A stretch of 64,000 nt of DNA from Lachnospiraceae bacterium (GTDB taxonomy: Bacteria; Bacillota; Clostridia; Lachnospirales; Lachnospiraceae). Numbering within the stretch: position 1 is the stretch's first letter; every line of letters begins with the position of its first letter. The position numbers and the translations under genes were made by a program. The notes under the pieces are model-generated. The model was not told where the DNA came from, did no database searches, and saw only the letters and a program-made list of their open reading frames with translations. The stretch spans positions 1-64,000 of the forward strand of contig JAGAOO010000021.1 of assembly GCA_017623675.1 (NCBI GenBank), written 5' to 3'. Below are positions 62,748 to 64,000 of the stretch, one piece after another.

Positions 62748-64000
62748 TTATTCTTCAAACCTTACCCGGATGGAATTGGCATGTGCTGTCAATTGTTCTG
62801 ATTCTGCAAATGCAATAATATCCTTATGAATCGGTTCTAATGCTTCTTTGGAATAATATATAATGCTGGACTTCTTTATAAAATCATCCACACTTAATGG
62901 TGAGAAAAACTTTGCTGTTCCATTTGTCGGAAGTACATGATTTGGTCCTGCAAAATAATCTCCCAACGGCTCTGAACTGTATTCTCCCAGGAAAATGGCA
63001 CCTGCATTCTGTACCTTAGTCATCACATCAAATGGATTCTTCGTTACAATTTCTAAATGCTCGGAGGCAATCTGATTCACTGCATCCAAGGCATCCTCCA
63101 TTGATTCTGCTACCAGCATATAACCAAAGTTTTCCAACGACTTGGTGATAATCTCTTTTCTGGACAACTGCTCTACAAACTTATCTACTTCCACTGACAC
63201 CTGATCCGCCAATGCTTCACTGGTGGTAACCAGGATAGCACTTGCCAGTTCATCATGCTCTGCCTGGGACAACAAGTCTGCCGCCACATATCTTGGATTG
63301 GCAGTTTCATCTGCCAATACTAAAATCTCACTTGGACCTGCAATAGAATCAATTCCTACAAATCCATTGACTGCTTTTTTTGCCAATGCAACAAAAATAT
63401 TTCCCGGTCCTACAATCTTATCGACTGCCGGTATGGTTTTAGTGCCATATGCCAATGCAGCAATTGCCTGAGCACCACCTACTTTATAAATAGCATCTAC
63501 TCCTGCCTCGCAGGCAGCTACTAACGTAGTAGAACACACTTTTCCTTCCGCATTACATGGTGTTGTCATAATAATGCTGCCAACACCGGCTACTTTTGCC
63601 GGCACAATATTCATTAATACAGAGGAAGGGTATACTGCTTTTCCACCCGGCACATATACTCCCACCTTGCTCAGTGCAGTTACCTTCTGTCCCAGAATTG
63701 TACCATCCGGTTTTGAGTCAAACCAACTATACTGTTTCTGCTTTTCATGATATTCCCGAATATTTACCAATGCTTTACGAATCACTTCTAACAATCCCGG
63801 TTCTATCTCTGCATATGCAGCATCAATTTCCGCCTGAGTTACCTGCATGGAATCCGGTGTCAGCTTTGCATGGTCGAATTTTTCTGTATAAGCTAATACC
63901 GCATCATCCCCATTGTTTGCAACATTTTCCACTATTTCCTGAACAACTTCTACATAAGAACCATAATTATTGGGACTACGTTTTAATAAATCATTTAAGA
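62748..64000 (-). CDS. hisD: Histidinol dehydrogenase (5' end off the window)
   Basis: HisD oxidises histidinol to histidine in two NAD+ steps. The frame is open to the window edge, and the visible N-terminal part (LKRSPNNYGSYVEVVQEI) shows the true start lies a few codons beyond 64000. Motifs include VYVPGGKAVYPSSVLMN, GPGNIFVALAKKAV, the zinc ligands in LLSQAEHDELASAIL and EHLEI, and the C-terminal YFAGPNHVLPTNGTA. An internal GTG at 63932 is not the start. It is followed by hisB after 11 nt. Confidence 0.97.
   Translation of the reverse strand, partial: LNDLLKRSPNNYGSYVEVVQEIVENVANNGDDAVLAYTEKFDHAKLTPDSMQVTQAEIDAAYAEIEPGLLEVIRKALVNIREYHEKQKQYSWFDSKPDGTILGQKVTALSKVGVYVPGGKAVYPSSVLMNIVPAKVAGVGSIIMTTPCNAEGKVCSTTLVAACEAGVDAIYKVGGAQAIAALAYGTKTIPAVDKIVGPGNIFVALAKKAVNGFVGIDSIAGPSEILVLADETANPRYVAADLLSQAEHDELASAILVTTSEALADQVSVEVDKFVEQLSRKEIITKSLENFGYMLVAESMEDALDAVNQIASEHLEIVTKNPFDVMTKVQNAGAIFLGEYSSEPLGDYFAGPNHVLPTNGTAKFFSPLSVDDFIKKSSIIYYSKEALEPIHKDIIAFAESEQLTAHANSIRVRFEE

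Overview
The window looks like chromosomal DNA of a Gram-positive, low-G+C anaerobe of the Clostridia, most probably a Lachnospiraceae member (Roseburia/Eubacterium/Butyrivibrio type). The reasons are a PolC-type replicase, the gap-pgk-tpiA-gpmI-eno glycolytic block next to secG-rnr-smpB-ssrA, the order pyrH-frr-uppS-cdsA-dxr-rseP-ispG-polC, a DUF6465 protein, SpoIIM/YlbJ/SpoVB relatives and strong AGGAGG ribosome binding sites. Almost all genes read on the minus strand. I see no rRNA operon, prophage, transposase or CRISPR array.

Layout from low to high coordinates. (1) 1-350: tRNA-Glu(CTC) with its own promoter and a downstream terminator. (2) 0.35-12.7 kb, transcribed right to left: a small membrane protein and an acidic bactofilin, then pyrH, frr, uppS, cdsA, dxr, rseP, ispG and polC, joining translation, isoprenoid, lipid and cell-envelope steps. 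(3) 12.8-16.3 kb: a GNAT acetyltransferase, hisF-hisH and a 552-residue acidic membrane protein of unknown role, divergent from a DUF6465 gene. (4) 16.7-21.9 kb: CheV, a lipoprotein, a histidine kinase/response regulator pair, an unknown membrane protein and a second lipoprotein. (5) 22.0-25.8 kb: tmRNA with its partner smpB, plus rnr and secG. (6) 25.9-32.2 kb: eno, gpmI, tpiA, pgk and gap, with hairpins in most of the gaps. (7) 32.4-39.4 kb: a PHP phosphatase, a cysteine desulfurase, a SpoVB-like flippase and a three-gene Gld-type ABC exporter. (8) 39.4-48.4 kb: an M16 peptidase, xerD, spoIIM-like, nudF, an aminotransferase, rny, a DUF975 protein, recX and recA. (9) 48.6-58.0 kb: tmcAL, ylbJ-like, a coiled-coil protein, coaD, rsmD, a membrane-anchored GH5 cellulase, recG, rpsU and a CapA-family protein. 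(10) 58.0-64.0 kb: alaS, a 50-residue membrane protein and hisIE, hisB and hisD, the last cut by the window edge.

Most of the content is housekeeping. The least explained items are the following. A compact palindromic element between the tmRNA 3' end and the next promoter folds into a three-way-junction-like structure with no unpaired bases in its outer arms. HisIE carries an N-terminal degenerate HisA/HisF-like barrel. Hairpins appear to mask the ribosome binding sites of eno and rny. A perfect inverted repeat straddles the tRNA-Glu promoter. A surface-anchored cellulase has been placed inside the recG-rsmD-coaD neighbourhood. Several acidic low-complexity membrane proteins have no known function. 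Function calls rest on motifs read by eye; no database search was run.
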